Source: Candidatus Nomurabacteria bacterium
GTDB lineage: Bacteria; Patescibacteriota; Minisyncoccia; Phycocordibacterales; SBAW01
DNA: 17,072 nt
NCBI GenBank assembly: GCA_943355135.1
Contig: CALREG010000013.1
Coordinates: 1 to 17,072, forward strand
Reading direction: 5' to 3'
Shown: piece by piece, positions 15,470-17,072 of the stretch
Layout: each line of letters begins with the position of its first letter
How positions within the stretch are numbered: position 1 is the first letter of the stretch
The notes under the pieces: model-generated
Told to the model about the DNA's origin: nothing
Database searches by the model: none
What the model saw: the letters and a program-made list of their open reading frames with translations, nothing else
Program-made: the position numbers and the translations under genes

Positions 15470-16411
15470 ATGGCTTTAAGTATCGGCATTGTCGGGCTCC
15501 CCAACGTGGGGAAGTCCACCCTTTTTAATGCGCTCACCAAAAAGAGCGTACTTGTTGCTAACTACCCGTTTGCCACTATCGACCCGTCGGTGGGGGTGGT
15601 GGCGGTGCCCGATGAGCGGCGCGAAAAGCTGGCCAAGTTTAGCAACTCCGAAAAAGATATTCCCGCAGCGGTTGAATTTGTCGATATTGCTGGGTTAGTA
15701 CGCGGTGCCAGCGACGGCGAAGGCTTGGGTAACTTATTTTTGCAGCACATACGTGAGGTTGATGCCATCGTGCATGTCGTGCGTATTTTTGATAACGCCA
15801 ATATTGTCTCAACCCAAGAGGCTATTAATCCAATGCACGACATCGAGCTTATCAACACGGAGCTGCAGTTGGCAGATCTCGGCCAGCCAAAAGCTCAGCC
15901 GATAGCCAGTAAGCCAGTGCTATATGTGCTCAACAAAGAGTCCGGTGGACATAACTTGGATGAGAATCAGGCTGACCAGCGCTGGATTGCATTGATGGAG
16001 TATTTAAAGGATAAAAAATATGTCATAGTCGACGCCAACGTCGAGCATGAGCTCAAAGATTTGCATACTGGCGACAAGCAGGACTTCCGCCGTGAGTACG
16101 GGATGTTCGAAGATGGCATCGACGCACTTATTAAGGCCGGTTACGACCTGCTTGGACTCATAAGTTTCTTTACTACGGGCAAAGACGAAACACGCGCATG
16201 GACAATTGTGCGCGGTTCGAGTGCACCGAAAGCAGGCGCAGCCATACATTCCGACTTTGAAACAAAGTTTATCCGCGCTGAGGTCATTAATTGGAACAAA
16301 CTTATCGAAGCCGGCTCGCAGGCAGGAGCGCGCGAGCTCGGACAAATTCGTACCGAAGGCAAAGAGTACGTCGTCCAAGACGGCGACGTGATGGAGTTCC
16401 TCCATGGCTAA
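15470..16411 (+). CDS. ychF: Ribosome-binding ATPase YchF lacking the coiled-coil insert
   Basis: Obg-family P-loop NTPase (YchF/OLA1) that binds ribosomes; bacterial members usually prefer ATP. Walker A is G9-L-P-N-V-G-K-S-T17; G3 is D72-I-A-G75; IREVDAIVHVVRIFDNANI is the following family segment; the C-terminal TGS-like domain is complete (AWTIVRGSSAPKAGAAIHSDFETKFIRAEVI to EYVVQDGDVMEFL). 313 aa against 363 in E. coli. The difference is almost all in one place: where E. coli has about 62 residues of helical coiled-coil domain between LADL and KPT(M)YIANVNE, this protein has ten (GQPKAQPIAS). The G4 position reads N155-K-E-S158 rather than NxxE. The frame is intact throughout. Confidence 0.96.
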   Translation: MALSIGIVGLPNVGKSTLFNALTKKSVLVANYPFATIDPSVGVVAVPDERREKLAKFSNSEKDIPAAVEFVDIAGLVRGASDGEGLGNLFLQHIREVDAIVHVVRIFDNANIVSTQEAINPMHDIELINTELQLADLGQPKAQPIASKPVLYVLNKESGGHNLDENQADQRWIALMEYLKDKKYVIVDANVEHELKDLHTGDKQDFRREYGMFEDGIDALIKAGYDLLGLISFFTTGKDETRAWTIVRGSSAPKAGAAIHSDFETKFIRAEVINWNKLIEAGSQAGARELGQIRTEGKEYVVQDGDVMEFLHG

Positions 16412-16421
16412 AAGGCCATTG

Positions 16422-16430
16422 TGCTACTAT
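16422..16430 (+). promoter_or_regulatory. Extended -10 promoter upstream of gene 16486
   Basis: TGCTACTAT gives a TGn extension plus TACTAT, 11 nt after the ychF stop. The next ATG in frame is 55 nt downstream, so if used it gives a leader of about 49 nt, longer than at other such boxes here. AAAGGG at 16464-16469 is too far (16 nt) from the ATG for a normal ribosome binding site. Confidence 0.45.
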
Positions 16431-16485
16431 AGAGGCTGTAAGAAAGGGCTTTTATTAACGTCTAAAGGGTACAACTCTATATTTT

Positions 16486-17072
16486 ATGGATAAACCAAAA
16501 GCGACGCCAAAGGACTTCTTTGTGTGGGCGGGGGCAATGCTGGCACTCTACGGGGGAGTGATAGCGTTTATTGCACTGGTGTTTGATTACATCAACTACA
16601 CGTTCCCCGACACCGTACTCAACAACTACTATGTCGACCCATACCAAAGCGGCGTGTCATACGAGATGGCGTCGCTCATTGTGTTAGCGCCAGTATTTTT
16701 GGTTTTGATGCGCGTCATTCGCCGCGCTATCACCGCCGACCCGAGCCGCTCCGAAATCTGGGTGCGTCGCTGGGGTCTGTTTTTGACCGTATTTATCGCG
16801 GGTGCCGCGTTTATTATCGACCTCATTGTGCTTCTGACCGCCTTCCTCAACGGCGAGGATATGACCGTGCGCTTCTTGCTTAAGGTCGCGGTGGTGCTGC
16901 TGGTGGCTGCAGCGGGCTTTATGCACTTCCTCGCCGATCTGTGGGGCTACTGGGAGCGCAAGCCGCAGTACGCGCGCTATATCAACTGGTCAACAGCTCT
17001 GTTGGTAGTGCTGACCATCGCTGCCGGATTCTTTATCATCGGTACTCCTGCATCACAGCGCGCGTACCGCAT
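16486..17072 (+). CDS. Multi-helix membrane protein, DUF5671-like (3' truncated by window)
   Basis: The frame is open from ATG 16486 to the end of the window: 195 complete codons. It begins MDKPKATPKDFFVWAGAMLALYGGVIAF and has membrane helices at about residues 12-36, 63-78, 98-121, 131-152 and 168-185, with the loop FDYINYTFPDTVLNNYYVDPYQSGVSYEMASL between the first two. This order, and the final GTPASQRAYR segment after the last visible helix, resemble the DUF5671 membrane proteins frequent in CPR bacteria; the match is from memory and function is unknown. The C-terminal part lies beyond the window. Confidence 0.85.
   Translation, partial: MDKPKATPKDFFVWAGAMLALYGGVIAFIALVFDYINYTFPDTVLNNYYVDPYQSGVSYEMASLIVLAPVFLVLMRVIRRAITADPSRSEIWVRRWGLFLTVFIAGAAFIIDLIVLLTAFLNGEDMTVRFLLKVAVVLLVAAAGFMHFLADLWGYWERKPQYARYINWSTALLVVLTIAAGFFIIGTPASQRAYR

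Overview
The window looks like a piece of chromosome from a small-genome bacterium of the Patescibacteria (CPR) type, most likely near Parcubacteria; this assignment is an inference without a database search. Supporting points are the pared-down forms of normally long core proteins (ATP synthase delta of 80 aa, epsilon of 78 aa, heme O synthase of 228 aa, YchF of 313 aa), the near absence of Shine-Dalgarno sequences, start codons lying about 8-10 nt after -10 boxes, and a protein resembling the DUF5671 membrane family common in CPR genomes. TGA works as a normal stop (cyoB and cyoC end in ATGA overlaps), which argues against Gracilibacteria and Absconditabacteria.

Region 1 (1-3848) is a cytochrome bo3 ubiquinol oxidase operon, cyoA(partial)-B-C-D-E, with ATGA or 8-nt overlaps at most junctions. 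CyoB keeps its heme, copper and quinol-site residues. CyoE ends early, inside a convergent overlap with the next gene. Region 2 (3791-5977) holds four small membrane or envelope genes of poorly known function in alternating orientation. They have tail-to-tail overlaps and two divergent promoter regions, one built on a perfect 10-bp palindrome, and the region closes with a strong terminator.

Region 3 (6023-11999) is a complete F1Fo ATP synthase operon, atpB-E-F-H-A-G-D-C, with its own promoter and no ribosome binding sites. The a-subunit arginine and c-subunit carboxylate are present. The c subunit lacks the sodium-type glutamine, so proton coupling is expected. Two imperfect hairpins sit between atpE/atpF and atpD/atpC. 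Together with the bo3 oxidase this gives quinol oxidation, proton pumping and ATP synthesis; no NADH dehydrogenase complex is in the window.

Region 4 (12025-13211) has a secreted ice-binding-like (DUF3494) protein with a C-terminal LPNTG sortase-type anchor and a hairpin covering its ribosome binding site. A 19-bp bidirectional terminator follows, shared with a tRNA-Ala(GGC) on the other strand. Region 5 (13282-15453) has a small secreted two-cysteine protein with a strong ribosome binding site. Then comes a promoter driving a five-helix, histidine-containing membrane protein with a very long proline-rich tail and, 4 nt later, a flavodoxin-fold NAD(P)H:quinone oxidoreductase-like protein. Region 6 (15456-17072) has ychF without its coiled-coil insert and the 5' part of a multi-helix membrane protein resembling DUF5671. 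No mobile elements, CRISPR arrays or rRNA were seen, and no stretch over 300 bases lacks a gene.
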